A DNA stretch of 64,000 bases. Source: Vulcanimicrobiota bacterium (GTDB lineage: Bacteria; Vulcanimicrobiota; Vulcanimicrobiia; Vulcanimicrobiales; Vulcanimicrobiaceae). Below are positions 35,648 to 45,156 of the stretch, one piece after another (the stretch's first letter is position 1; each line of letters begins with the position of its first letter). The stretch covers positions 1 through 64,000 of the forward strand of contig DAHUZB010000008.1 in assembly GCA_027306785.1 (NCBI GenBank), written 5' to 3'. Under the pieces are notes generated by a model that saw only the letters and a program-made list of their open reading frames with translations, did no database searches and was not told where the DNA came from. The position numbers and the translations under genes were made by a program.

Positions 35648-35665
35648 GTTCTACGTCAATCGAAC
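35648..35665. promoter_or_regulatory. Operator 3: GTTCTA-N6-TCGAAC
   Basis: This third copy has one arm mismatch (GTTCTA) and sits 33 bases centre-to-centre from operator 2. It lies upstream of the ATG at 35696 and inside the longer possible EamA frame from 35639, which supports the later start. Confidence 0.65.
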
Positions 35666-35695
35666 AAGTCGCCGCTCACGGCAAGGAAGACCACC

Positions 35696-36634
35696 ATGCT
35701 TCGTTCTCGCCTCGGACTCGCCGCCGCCCTCGCAACCGCCATCTCGTGGGGCAGCATGTTCTCCATCATGGCGCACGTGCTCGGCAGCCTCGATCCGTTC
35801 TGGCTCACCACGATCCGCTATGTCGGAGCGGCGCTGGTGCTCGGAGCGATCCTGCTCGCGGTCGAAGGGCCGCGCGCCTTTCGCACCGAGGGGCGCGGGC
35901 TACAGATCTTCGGCTTGGGGAGCGCGGGCATCGCGGTCTACAACCTGCTGATGCTCAACGGCATGAGGCTGAGCGGACCCGAGCACAGCGCGCTCTGGGC
36001 GGCGATGGTGCCGGCATTCGTCACGCTCATCCTGTGGCTGCGTACCGGCGTGCGCCCGTCGGCGGGCACGCTCGCCGGCATCGTCGTCGCCTTCGCGGGC
36101 GTCACCCTCGTGATTACCGACGGGCGGCTCGGCAGCCTCGCGCACGGCTCGCTGCTCGGCGATACGCTCATCGCAGCGGCCTCGGTCGGCATCGCACTCT
36201 ACACGGTGGGATCGGCGGCCTTCCGCGACTGGTCGTGGTTGCGCTTCACCACGTTGAGCATCATCGGCGGCGCGATTGCGACCGTGGCCGCCACGCTTGT
36301 CGCGACCGCAGTCGGCGTGGCACACGTGCCGCACGCCGTCGACGGATCGGTGATCGCGGGCATGCTCTACCTGGTGCTCGTCGCCGCCGTCTTCGGCTTC
36401 ATCGCGTGGAACTATGCGATCGCGGCCATCGGCGCGCAGAACACGGTGCTCTTCATGAATGCCGTGCCGATCGTCGCCTTCGTGGTAGCGTTGGTGCTCG
36501 GCAAACACTTCTCGCCGGTCGAGTATCTCGGCGCCGCCCTCACGATCGCCGCTCTCATCTACAACAATCGCGCGCAGCGCGCTCCGGCAGCGGTTCAGGT
36601 ACAAAGTCCCATCGCAAATGTCGACGTTGCCTGA
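35696..36634 (+). CDS. EamA/DMT-superfamily transporter
   Basis: The 312-residue protein has ten hydrophobic helices in two five-helix halves, the DMT exporter layout: LAAALATAISWGSMFSIMAHVLG, WLTTIRYVGAALVLGAILL, then the second half ending LGAALTIAALIYNNR. The start is the ATG at 35696, about eight bases after AAGGA (35683-35687). Probable role is export of a small metabolite or amino acid, under the divergent ArsR-type repressor. It is a different clade from the EamA gene at 60524. Confidence 0.85.
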   Translation: MLRSRLGLAAALATAISWGSMFSIMAHVLGSLDPFWLTTIRYVGAALVLGAILLAVEGPRAFRTEGRGLQIFGLGSAGIAVYNLLMLNGMRLSGPEHSALWAAMVPAFVTLILWLRTGVRPSAGTLAGIVVAFAGVTLVITDGRLGSLAHGSLLGDTLIAAASVGIALYTVGSAAFRDWSWLRFTTLSIIGGAIATVAATLVATAVGVAHVPHAVDGSVIAGMLYLVLVAAVFGFIAWNYAIAAIGAQNTVLFMNAVPIVAFVVALVLGKHFSPVEYLGAALTIAALIYNNRAQRAPAAVQVQSPIANVDVA

Positions 36635-36826
36635 TGTACGGCACCGAAAAAGTTGATATAAACCGCTCTCTCATGCACTTTTTGCAAAGACTGTGTGTGG
36701 GCGGGCGGTTGCACGTCGGGCCGACGGGACTTCTCGGTATGATCCGAGCGGTTTTGTCGTTTCGCGTTGATGCGGCGGTCTATTTTGCTGTTCCGTCACA
36801 TCGGCGCGATCGAAGAAGGGGCTCCG

Positions 36827-37309
36827 ATGAAGATCTTTCACCGCCTCGGTGCGGTCGCGTTTGTTCTAACCTTCACGATGGCGACGGCGTTGGCTGCCGC
36901 GCCGAAGGTCGCTCTCCATCTGCAAGGGTTGCTGTTCGCGAAGCGCGCCGGAAAGACGGTAACGGTTCCGATCGATCGTCTGCTTAAGGCGGGCGACCTG
37001 CTGCTCTATCGCATCGACGCGCGCAACGAAGGCAAAGCCGCTGCGCTCGGACTCGCGCCCGTCGGCAAAGTTCCGGCGCGCACGGCGTTCGTGCGGGTGG
37101 CTACTGCACCGCGCGGCTCGCATGTCGAGTTCACGCTCGACGGCACCCATTGGTCGGCGCATCCGATGATTCGGGTGATCGGCCCCAACGGCAAACCCAC
37201 CGAAAAACCCGCGCCGCTCGCGATGTATCGCGCGGTGCGCTGGTCGCTCACCACTCCCTTTCCGGCCGGCGCTACAGCCGCCTTTGCCTATGAGGTACGC
37301 GTGAAATGA
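36827..37309 (+). CDS. Small secreted beta-rich protein, first gene of the surface-protein operon
   Basis: The 160-residue product has a signal peptide (MKIFHRLGAVAFVLTFTMATALAAA) and a ~135-residue mature part with VALHLQGLLFAKRAGKTVTV and GDLLLYRIDARNEG, a pattern like the start of DUF11-type 'conserved repeat' domains. The start follows AAGGGG by about six bases. The stop overlaps the next gene by ATGA. I do not recognise a family beyond that. The strict coupling suggests a secreted subunit or periplasmic helper for the surface proteins that follow. Confidence 0.7.
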   Translation: MKIFHRLGAVAFVLTFTMATALAAAPKVALHLQGLLFAKRAGKTVTVPIDRLLKAGDLLLYRIDARNEGKAAALGLAPVGKVPARTAFVRVATAPRGSHVEFTLDGTHWSAHPMIRVIGPNGKPTEKPAPLAMYRAVRWSLTTPFPAGATAAFAYEVRVK

Positions 37310-39792
37310 TCCAACGCTTCAGCAGGCCGATCGCGCTGTTCGCGGCACTCGCGCTCGCGCTCCAAATCGGAGCGCCGATGCCCGCCGGCGCGGCCAACGG
37401 TCACGACGATCCCGGTACGCAGATCACGAACAACGCCACTGCGACCTATAAAGACGCGGCCGGCAACACCTACAACACCACCTCGAATACCGTCACCACC
37501 ACGGTGCAGAACGCGCCGACGCTCACCAACACGGCGGGCACCGGCGTCACGTACGCGCCGGGGCAGGTGGCCACCGATACGTTCACGCTGAGCAACACCG
37601 GTAACGGCGCGGGCTATTTCCAAATCTCCGGTAATTCCTCGGCCCCGACCACGAGTTCCGACGCGGTGCTCGGCGGTGCGGATGCCGCATCGGCGACGCT
37701 CGGCAACGGCGCGTCGAGCTGTACAACACCGGTCGGCTCGCAGGCATCGCCGTGCAAATACTCCGCGACCATCGGCGGCACCACGTACTACTTCACGAGC
37801 CTCGACGGCACGAGCGACGATAACTCGCTCGACTACTGGCTGAAGAATACGAATACGGCCACCGCGGCGGGCGCATCGATCGTTGTCAACGTCTACTACG
37901 CGATCAGCAACAGCGCGACGACGCCGGGCACCGTCACCTCGACGATCTACGCAACGGTCACCTATCCGGCGTCGGGCAGTGCCCCAGCCGAGACCTCGAC
38001 CTCGCAGTCGGCGACGCAGTCGAACACGATCAACGCCGATGCGCGTCTCGATCTCTACAAACACAGCGTGCAGAACGGCACGACCGGCGATATCACCTAC
38101 ACGATCAGCGCGCATAACGGCGGCGCCTTTGCGGCGAAGGATCTGCAGTCGGTGAAATCGCTGCTCGGCGCGAGCGTGGCGGGCGTGCTGCTCACCGACC
38201 ACATTCCGCAGTTCGGCGGCGCGCCGCTGAAGCTCAGCAACTCCGGCACCGTCACCGTCAACACGAACGCCACCTACGGCTACGCGACCGGCGCGGTCGC
38301 CGACGTGTACTACACGACCTCGGCCAACGGCACGTCCGGTTGGACGAAGGCCGCGGGCGCGTTGCCGACCGACGGCAGCGTCACCTACATCGGCGTCTTT
38401 CTGCACGGCGGCACCTGCGGTACCGCGGGCTATGAACTCTGCGCCGATGCGAGCCATCCCACCAATCCCGGCAATAGCAACGTCGCGTCGGCCGCCGCGG
38501 TGCAGATCGTCTTCACCGTCGCGCAACCGACCGGTCCCGGATCGGCCAACGCGGGCTCGGTAACGAACATCGCGAACGGCGTCATCGGCGACAATCAGCC
38601 GACGGAGCACATTCTCGGACCCGGTATCCCGGGCGGAACCAACGACTCGACCTCGTCGACGCCGCTCACCACGACCGGCCAAGGCATCAACAACACGACC
38701 AACACCTCGGTCGGCGGTGCCTCGAACAAGACCTCCGATCAGGCGCTCGCGGCCTATCAGCCGCTCACCGGACCGCTGGGGCAGCCGCAGTCGTCGGGTT
38801 CGTACGACGGTGCGGTCTCCGCAAGCACCAACAACGACTTCACCGCATATCCCTTCGGACTGAGCGGCGACAACGTGGTGAACACCAGCACCGTCGCCGG
38901 TACGCCGACGACGACGGTGACGCTCGGATCGTCGCAGACCGTCTGCGTGCCGAACACGCTCGAGAACAGCGGCAATCACGACGACTCGTTCAACATCATC
39001 GCGAACGTGCCGACCGCGTACGCGATCCCGAGCACCTCGGGCGGCGCTACGGTCTCGGGTTGGAAGGTCGGCGTCTACTCCGATAGCGCCTGTACCGCCG
39101 CGCTCGGCGGTGCGACCGACGGCGCGTCGTCGTCGACGGCATCGAACGTGGCGATCGTCTCGGGTAGTTCGCTGAACTACTACGTGAAGTTCGTCGTCCC
39201 GGCCGGTGCGCCGTACTTCACGCGCTACGATGCGCTCGTGCACACGGTCAGCGTCGGCGATAACACCAAGACCAACGACACGCACGACGATCTCTACTCG
39301 GGCTTCGTTGCGCTCACCAAATCGCAGAGCGTCACGAGCAACGGCTGTCCGACGGGCGTCTCGCCGTCGTATGCGGCGGGTACGGTCTGCCCGACGGGCG
39401 TGCTGCAATATACGGTCGACTACCGGAACCTCGTGCTCGGCACCACCGATACGAACGCGTCGTTCACCGCGGTAGTGACGCAGGCGGGGTCGCTCGCGAT
39501 CACCGATGACGGTACGGTCACCGCGTCGGCCAGTTCGACGACCACGCCGAACTGGGCGTCGTTCGCCGCGATGAACTCGGCGCCGACCGACTCGGCGAGC
39601 GGTTCCACCTACACGTACTACAGCGGAATCCCGGCGACCGGCGCCGGAACCTCGACGTGGAGTTCGACGGCGACGAAGTTCGTCGATCTCGTCGGCGGCG
39701 CGTCGTTCCAACTCGTGCCGAAGAACTATCTCGCACCCTCGGGAACGCAAGGAAACCAGGGTACCGTTACGTTCTCCGTCACGGTGAAGTAA
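37306..39792 (+). CDS. Secreted Thr/Ser-rich surface protein with DUF11-like repeats (surface protein 1)
   Basis: The 828-residue product has a signal peptide (RPIALFAALALALQIGAPMPAGA), then repetitive beta-sandwich segments rich in Thr, Ser, Gly and Asn. The first has TQITNNATATYKDAAGNTYNTTSNTV, also found in the next-but-one protein's start. The C-terminal ~340 residues (GSYDGAVSASTNNDF to GTVTFSVTVK) are homologous to the C-terminus of the glycine-rich protein at 45153. Cysteines occur in pairs (CPTG..CPTG), suggesting disulphides outside the cytoplasm. It is probably a cell-surface or fibre-forming protein. Confidence 0.75.
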   Translation: MIQRFSRPIALFAALALALQIGAPMPAGAANGHDDPGTQITNNATATYKDAAGNTYNTTSNTVTTTVQNAPTLTNTAGTGVTYAPGQVATDTFTLSNTGNGAGYFQISGNSSAPTTSSDAVLGGADAASATLGNGASSCTTPVGSQASPCKYSATIGGTTYYFTSLDGTSDDNSLDYWLKNTNTATAAGASIVVNVYYAISNSATTPGTVTSTIYATVTYPASGSAPAETSTSQSATQSNTINADARLDLYKHSVQNGTTGDITYTISAHNGGAFAAKDLQSVKSLLGASVAGVLLTDHIPQFGGAPLKLSNSGTVTVNTNATYGYATGAVADVYYTTSANGTSGWTKAAGALPTDGSVTYIGVFLHGGTCGTAGYELCADASHPTNPGNSNVASAAAVQIVFTVAQPTGPGSANAGSVTNIANGVIGDNQPTEHILGPGIPGGTNDSTSSTPLTTTGQGINNTTNTSVGGASNKTSDQALAAYQPLTGPLGQPQSSGSYDGAVSASTNNDFTAYPFGLSGDNVVNTSTVAGTPTTTVTLGSSQTVCVPNTLENSGNHDDSFNIIANVPTAYAIPSTSGGATVSGWKVGVYSDSACTAALGGATDGASSSTASNVAIVSGSSLNYYVKFVVPAGAPYFTRYDALVHTVSVGDNTKTNDTHDDLYSGFVALTKSQSVTSNGCPTGVSPSYAAGTVCPTGVLQYTVDYRNLVLGTTDTNASFTAVVTQAGSLAITDDGTVTASASSTTTPNWASFAAMNSAPTDSASGSTYTYYSGIPATGAGTSTWSSTATKFVDLVGGASFQLVPKNYLAPSGTQGNQGTVTFSVTVK

Positions 39793-39808
39793 CCGCACGG
39801 GGATCGGG

Positions 39809-41908
39809 TTGAAGCGTCTTTCCATCCTCGCCGCGGCCGCGATCGCGATGTCGGGACTCGTCGTCCCGCATCGCGTCGCGGCCGATTTGGCGGGTGGAAC
39901 GACGATCGTCAATTCGGCCTCCGTCACCTATCGCGACGCGAACGCCCATCGCTACGCGAGCACGAGCAATGCGGTCGTTTCGACGGTCGCCGAACTCTCG
40001 GCGATCGTGATCACGCCGTATAAAACGGCGCCCCAAGCCTCGACCGACGGCGTGGCCGTCGGATCGAACGCGGTGCGCACGTTCACGATCACCAACACCT
40101 CGAACATCACCGATGCCTACCAACTCTCGTCGATCGACGTGGGCTCGCTCAAACTCCTCGCGACGCATTGGCTTACCGCCTCCGGTGCAATCGCAACCGG
40201 CGTCGGCGGCGCGCTTTCGCCGAGCGTCGCGCCGGGTGCATCGATCCAAGTCCAGCTCGTCATCGCCACGAACGGAATGCAGGTCGGCCAATCGCAGAGC
40301 GTCCTGATCGGCGCTCACACCACCGTGACCGGCACGGCGAACGGACTTGCGAGCGCGAAGGGTGAGGATTGGATCGTCGGGGCGAGCGGACCCAGTCTCA
40401 CCGGCCCGAGCGGCCCGAATACGCAGATTTCCAAAACCGTCAACGGTGTTGCGCTCGTGCAGACCCAGCCGGGTGTTACCGTTCATTTCGCGATCGCGAT
40501 GCAGAACAGCGGTGGCGCACCCGCGACGAACGTTCGCGTTACCGATCCGGTTCCGCAACAGCTCACCATCGTCGCGGGCTCCGCGAGCATCAACGGGCAA
40601 CCGGCGGGATCGCAGGCGAGCGTGAGCGGGCAGACGATCGTGTTCACCGTGCCGACGCTCGCGCCGGGCGCATCGCTCGTGCTCGCGTTCGATGCCACGC
40701 TCCCGAGCGGCAGCGCGCTCGGCGAATCGTTCGTCAATATCGCGAGCGTGAGCGCCGACAATACGGCCACCTCGCCGACGACCTCGACGAGCGTGCTCGC
40801 GGGCATCGCCGACATCGTCTTCGACGGATACACGCAGGCGCCGGTGCAAGCTGCGACCGTTTCGCTGCTCGATGCCTCCGGTGCACCGCTCATGCGCGCC
40901 GTGCAGACCGGAACGAACGGCGCGTACGGCTTCGAACTGCCGGTCAGCGCGATCGGTAGCGGTGCGACGTACTATCTTACGATCTCGGCTCCCAACTATC
41001 TCAACCGACGTATCGAACTGCAGTTGAAGCCGTCGCAAGCGCCGGGGTTCTACGACGTTACCCAGATCTCGCTCGACGGGCAGCCGCTTGCGATCGCGGG
41101 CGGCCTCACGCTCACGACCACGCACGTGTCGCTGCACGATCTGCTCGGCATCTTCGGCAATCTGCCGCTCTTCGCGGCGCGCGCGATCGCGGTCACCAAG
41201 ACGGTCGACCGCAGCGCCGCATCGGCGGGCGATGCGCTCACCTACACCGTCACGGTGCAGAATCAAACGCCGAACACGCTCTCGGCGCTGCGCGTCGACG
41301 ACGAGCTTCCGCCCGATCTCGTCTACGTGCGCGACAGCGCGCGTCTCGACGGTACGGCGCTCGAGCCGACGATCTCGGGACGCGCACTCGTGTGGACGAT
41401 TCCGCAGGCCGCCTCGGGGCAGACGTATACGATCACTTATGCGGCCACGATTCTCGGCAGCGCACCCGCGGGCGCGACGCTCACCAACGTGGTCAGCGCA
41501 ACGGCGCCTTCGGGTATCGGTGGTACCGTAAGCGGCGGCGCGAGCGCGAGCGTGCAGGTGCTCGACGGACCCTTTAGCCCGCGTCGCATCGTCACCGGAC
41601 GCGTCTTTCTCGACGTCGAGCACACCGGATACTTCACGCACGGCGACAAGCCGATTCCGGGCGTGCGCGTCGTCATGGAAGACGGGAGTTTCGCCGTCAC
41701 CGATGTCAACGGGATGTTCTCGTTTCCGTCGGTGCGGCCGGGCGAGCACGTGCTCCGCCTCGATCCGCTCACGATTCCGCGCTATGCGCGCGTGCAGCGC
41801 GACGCGCCGATGAACTCCACGCGTGCCGCGCAGCGCCTGCTGCACGGCGTCCTCGACGACGCGACGATGGAAGACGTGGAGTTTGCACTGGAGCCGCGCA
41901 CGCGATGA
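39809..41908 (+). CDS. Secreted protein with DUF11 and carboxypeptidase-like repeat domains (surface protein 2)
   Basis: The 699-residue protein starts at a TTG 16 bases after the previous stop, preceded by GGGGATC. A signal peptide ends near RVAADLAGG. Repeats of the DUF11 type are clear: ISKTVNGVALVQTQPGVTVHFAIAMQNSGG and AVTKTVDRSAASAGDALTYTVTVQNQTPN. Between them is a carboxypeptidase-regulatory-like segment (VQAATVSLLDASGAPLMRAVQTG), and a Cna-B-like domain (RVFLDVEHTGYFTHGDKPIPGVRVVMEDG) closes it. Its stop overlaps the barrel gene by ATGA, which suggests that it is assembled with the barrel. Confidence 0.8.
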   Translation: MKRLSILAAAAIAMSGLVVPHRVAADLAGGTTIVNSASVTYRDANAHRYASTSNAVVSTVAELSAIVITPYKTAPQASTDGVAVGSNAVRTFTITNTSNITDAYQLSSIDVGSLKLLATHWLTASGAIATGVGGALSPSVAPGASIQVQLVIATNGMQVGQSQSVLIGAHTTVTGTANGLASAKGEDWIVGASGPSLTGPSGPNTQISKTVNGVALVQTQPGVTVHFAIAMQNSGGAPATNVRVTDPVPQQLTIVAGSASINGQPAGSQASVSGQTIVFTVPTLAPGASLVLAFDATLPSGSALGESFVNIASVSADNTATSPTTSTSVLAGIADIVFDGYTQAPVQAATVSLLDASGAPLMRAVQTGTNGAYGFELPVSAIGSGATYYLTISAPNYLNRRIELQLKPSQAPGFYDVTQISLDGQPLAIAGGLTLTTTHVSLHDLLGIFGNLPLFAARAIAVTKTVDRSAASAGDALTYTVTVQNQTPNTLSALRVDDELPPDLVYVRDSARLDGTALEPTISGRALVWTIPQAASGQTYTITYAATILGSAPAGATLTNVVSATAPSGIGGTVSGGASASVQVLDGPFSPRRIVTGRVFLDVEHTGYFTHGDKPIPGVRVVMEDGSFAVTDVNGMFSFPSVRPGEHVLRLDPLTIPRYARVQRDAPMNSTRAAQRLLHGVLDDATMEDVEFALEPRTR

Positions 41909-44900
41909 AGCCGGCGCAGCGCTTGAGCGTGCTCGCGCTCGCGATCGCCTTGATCGCGGCGTCTGCGCCCGGCCCCTCGCCGTCGCCCGCGCCGGTTGAT
42001 CTCGCGCACTTGGAGCCGACGGTCGCGAGCAATCTCTTCGTGCGCTTCGCGTCGCCCGATGCGGGTGCCGCGTCGCCGATCGAAGCGTCGGAGATCGTGG
42101 TCGAGACCACGCCGGGCGCGGTGGTGAAGCTTTGGGCCGACGATACGCCCGTCCCCGCATCGAGCATCGGCAAACTCGTCGTCGATCGCAAACGGAACAT
42201 CGCGTCGTTCCACTTCTACGGCGTGCATCTCGCGCCCGGACCGAACATCTTGCGCGCGCAGGCATTCGGCGCGCACGGTGCGGTCGGTGCGAGCGCGACG
42301 CGCACGGTATACGGACCGGGTGAAGCGTCGGCGATCGCGGTCAGCGTCGTGCAGCGTCTCGTCGCCGATGGCACGACCGTGGTGCCGATCAACGTGACCG
42401 TTACCGACCGGTACGGCCATCCCGCCGCGCCGTCGGAACGCGTGCGGATCGCGCTGCTGCGCGGTGACGCGTCGCTCGTGGGCCTGCCGGTCGCGACGCC
42501 CGCCCCGGGGCCGAACCCGCATCGCTCGCCCGATGTCGTCGATTCGCCCGATTCGCGCAATCGCGTCCTGCAAGAGCCGCTGCCGGTCGGCGGCTATCTG
42601 CTCGTCAAAGTGCTGCCGGGCACCGTCGCCGGCCCGCTGGAATTCGAAGTTCGCGTCGGCAGTGCATACACGCGCCGAACCTTTTACGTGCAGCCGTACG
42701 TGCGCCCGGCGTTCGTCAACGGACTCGTCTCGCTCGGCGCCGGCAGCGTTCCCGAAGCGATCGACGGCACCGGCACCTACGACGGCGGCGGCGCGCGCAA
42801 GCATCGGCTGGGACTCTTTGCATCGGGCGACGTCCTCGGCTCGTTGCTCACGCTCGCCTACGAATCGCAGAATCGTCTCGCGCCCGTCTCGTCGTTCGGG
42901 TCGTTTCAGGAAGATCCGAACGCGCGTCCCTATCTTACCTACGGCGACGCATCGCGCGTCGATCAGCCCTACCGCTCGAACGATCATCTCTACGCGCGCG
43001 TCGATCGCGGGCGCAGTTCGCTGATGTGGGGCGAGTACGCCGAGCAGTTGGGGCCGAGCGATTTGGGCAGTTACTCGCAGCTCTTGAGCGGAGCGCACGC
43101 GGTGCTCGGCATCGGCGCCGCCACGCTCTCGGGTTTTACCGCGCGCAACGATCAGGCCTTCGTCTCCGATTTGCTTCCGCTCTCGGGCCTGGCCTCGCTC
43201 ACGCGCGCGCTCGAGCCGAATATCGTCGTCGGATCGGATCAGCTCAGCGTGATCACGCTGGATCGTACGACGGGGCTGCAGATCGCCTCGACGCCGCTCG
43301 TGCGTAACGTGGACTACACGATCGACTACGCGACCGGGATCGTCCGCTTCGTCAATATCCCGTTGCCGTACGACGCGAACTTCAATCCGCAAGAGCTCTC
43401 GATCCACTACGAATATCAGGGGCCGGGGGTTCGTTCGCGCACCACGGGCGGTGACGTCCGACTCTCGCTTTCGCGCGATGCGCACACGACGCTCCTGGCA
43501 AGCTACTTCAACGACGTACAGGGTTCGGCCAATCTCGCGGTCGCCGCGCAGTCGTTCGAACGCACCTGGCAGAACGGCGGCATCACGATCTCGCACGCAT
43601 CGAGCAACGGATCGCTTGCGAATCAGGCGAACGCGCAATCGCTCGGCGGCGTCGCGGTTCCGAACGCGGGCGGCGCCCTATCGGCGAATCTCACGGAGCG
43701 CAACGCGCAGGATACCCTCGCGCTCGCTTATCAAGCGACGAGCGCCGGATACGACGATCCGTTCGGCGGATTTAGTTCGCCCGGCGTCTCGGCGTATCGC
43801 GCGGCGTGGACGCACGGGGCACTTGCGCGCGGACTCGTCTCGCTCGAATACACGGGCGAGCGACAGAGCGGCATCGGTCCGACGTCCACCCAGCACGACC
43901 TCGCCGCTCGCCTCGTGCGCGCGCTCGGACGCTACGTGACCGCGAATGTGGGCGTGCTTCATCACGATCAGCACGTAAACCTGAGCGCGACGCCCGCGCC
44001 GTCCTCCGGCGTGCCCGCCTTGAGCTCGACGGGGCAGACGCAGGCCGAGGCCGGGATCGCCTATCGCTCGCCGCATCGACTCGGCGTCACGTTGCAGGAA
44101 CGCGTCACGCTGAGCGGATCCGACATCGGCTCCACGCAGCCGTCGCAGACGATGGCGGAGGTGGACTACGCGCTTTCGCAACGCGGGCGACTCTTCGCGC
44201 GCGAGTTGTGGAGCCGAGCGCCGTCGGCGACGTTCGCGAATACGACGAGCAATCTCGGCATCAGCGGCTCGTCGACGCACGCGTTTCAAGCCGGTATCGA
44301 CGATGCGCTCTCGCCCGCGACGACGCTCAGTTCGAGCTACATCGTCAATCAGACCGGCAACGGCGTCAACGTGTACGACGCGCTCGGCCTCGGCGAGCAT
44401 CTGCATCTCTCGAAACGTCTGAGCGGCGAACTCGAAGTGCAGGCGGCGAAAGCGATCGGGTCGGGTGCGCAAGGCTTCACGCTTTCGTCCGCGCAGTTCG
44501 CCTATGCGGCGCCGGGGAACGCCTTGCGCGCGAGTCTCGGCTATCAGATTCGCGCGGGCGGCAGCGGCGGCGCCACGTTCAACGCGGGTCTCGCGGGACA
44601 CCTCTCGCCGTCGGTCGGAGCGATGGGCTTCTTCACGCGCGCGTACGGTAACGGATTCGCGGCCATCAACGATCGCTTCTCGCTCGCGTACCGCCCGCTC
44701 GGAAACGATCGCTTCGTGGGGCTCTTCGGCTATACGCGCTCGAACGGTGCCTCGCAGAGCGGACTCGCGAGCGGCGTCTATTCGCTCGACGGTATCTACC
44801 GCCCGACCGAGCGTACGGAGCTCGCGGCACGCGTCGCATTCAAGCAGGATTCCGCCGCCGGGCTTCCGGTCGACTCGCTGCTGTACGCGGCGCGCGTGCG

Positions 44901-45156
44901 GCGCTATCTCGGCTCGCGATTCGATCTCGGTGCGGAGGTGCGTACGATGATGGTTCCCGGCGCCGTCGATGCGCGCACGACGAGCCTTGCGCTCGAAGCC
45001 GGTGCGACGCTCGGCTCGCAGACGCGCTTCGCGCTCGGATACAATCTCGCCGGGAGCGTCGATCCCACGCTGACCGACGCGCCGTCGCGGCGCGGCTTCT
45101 ACGTGACCGTCACCACGCTCGTCGATCGGATTTTCGGCTGGGGGAAAGGCCAATGA
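41905..45156 (+). CDS. Large outer-membrane beta-barrel protein with Ig-like N-terminus
   Basis: The 1083-residue exported protein (signal ending near AASAPG) has an N-terminal Ig-like domain with SPIEASEIVVETTPGAVVKLWADDTPVP and VTVTDRYGHPAAPSERVRIALL. From about residue 265 to the end it is a long succession of alternating amphipathic strands with turns, ending in an aromatic strand (RGFYVTVTTLVDRIFGW), as outer-membrane barrels do. A VRNVDYTIDYATGIVRFVN segment recalls motifs in SprA-like and other DUF11-linked barrels. Start and stop both overlap neighbours by ATGA. It is the probable outer-membrane export or anchor component for the surface proteins. The barrel call is by pattern only. 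Confidence 0.7.
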   Translation: MKPAQRLSVLALAIALIAASAPGPSPSPAPVDLAHLEPTVASNLFVRFASPDAGAASPIEASEIVVETTPGAVVKLWADDTPVPASSIGKLVVDRKRNIASFHFYGVHLAPGPNILRAQAFGAHGAVGASATRTVYGPGEASAIAVSVVQRLVADGTTVVPINVTVTDRYGHPAAPSERVRIALLRGDASLVGLPVATPAPGPNPHRSPDVVDSPDSRNRVLQEPLPVGGYLLVKVLPGTVAGPLEFEVRVGSAYTRRTFYVQPYVRPAFVNGLVSLGAGSVPEAIDGTGTYDGGGARKHRLGLFASGDVLGSLLTLAYESQNRLAPVSSFGSFQEDPNARPYLTYGDASRVDQPYRSNDHLYARVDRGRSSLMWGEYAEQLGPSDLGSYSQLLSGAHAVLGIGAATLSGFTARNDQAFVSDLLPLSGLASLTRALEPNIVVGSDQLSVITLDRTTGLQIASTPLVRNVDYTIDYATGIVRFVNIPLPYDANFNPQELSIHYEYQGPGVRSRTTGGDVRLSLSRDAHTTLLASYFNDVQGSANLAVAAQSFERTWQNGGITISHASSNGSLANQANAQSLGGVAVPNAGGALSANLTERNAQDTLALAYQATSAGYDDPFGGFSSPGVSAYRAAWTHGALARGLVSLEYTGERQSGIGPTSTQHDLAARLVRALGRYVTANVGVLHHDQHVNLSATPAPSSGVPALSSTGQTQAEAGIAYRSPHRLGVTLQERVTLSGSDIGSTQPSQTMAEVDYALSQRGRLFARELWSRAPSATFANTTSNLGISGSSTHAFQAGIDDALSPATTLSSSYIVNQTGNGVNVYDALGLGEHLHLSKRLSGELEVQAAKAIGSGAQGFTLSSAQFAYAAPGNALRASLGYQIRAGGSGGATFNAGLAGHLSPSVGAMGFFTRAYGNGFAAINDRFSLAYRPLGNDRFVGLFGYTRSNGASQSGLASGVYSLDGIYRPTERTELAARVAFKQDSAAGLPVDSLLYAARVRRYLGSRFDLGAEVRTMMVPGAVDARTTSLALEAGATLGSQTRFALGYNLAGSVDPTLTDAPSRRGFYVTVTTLVDRIFGWGKGQ

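Noticed and set aside
36635-36826. Possible riboswitch or c-di-GMP RNA in front of the surface operon
   Set aside because: The 192 bases hold an A+T-rich patch (AAAAAGTTGATATAAA) and no match to a GEMM or other riboswitch core that I can defend.
37288-39927. Minus-strand open frame of 879 codons opposite surface protein 1
   Set aside because: It is Arg/Gly/Val-rich antisense of a signal-peptide protein with family-like repeats; no start signals or domains.
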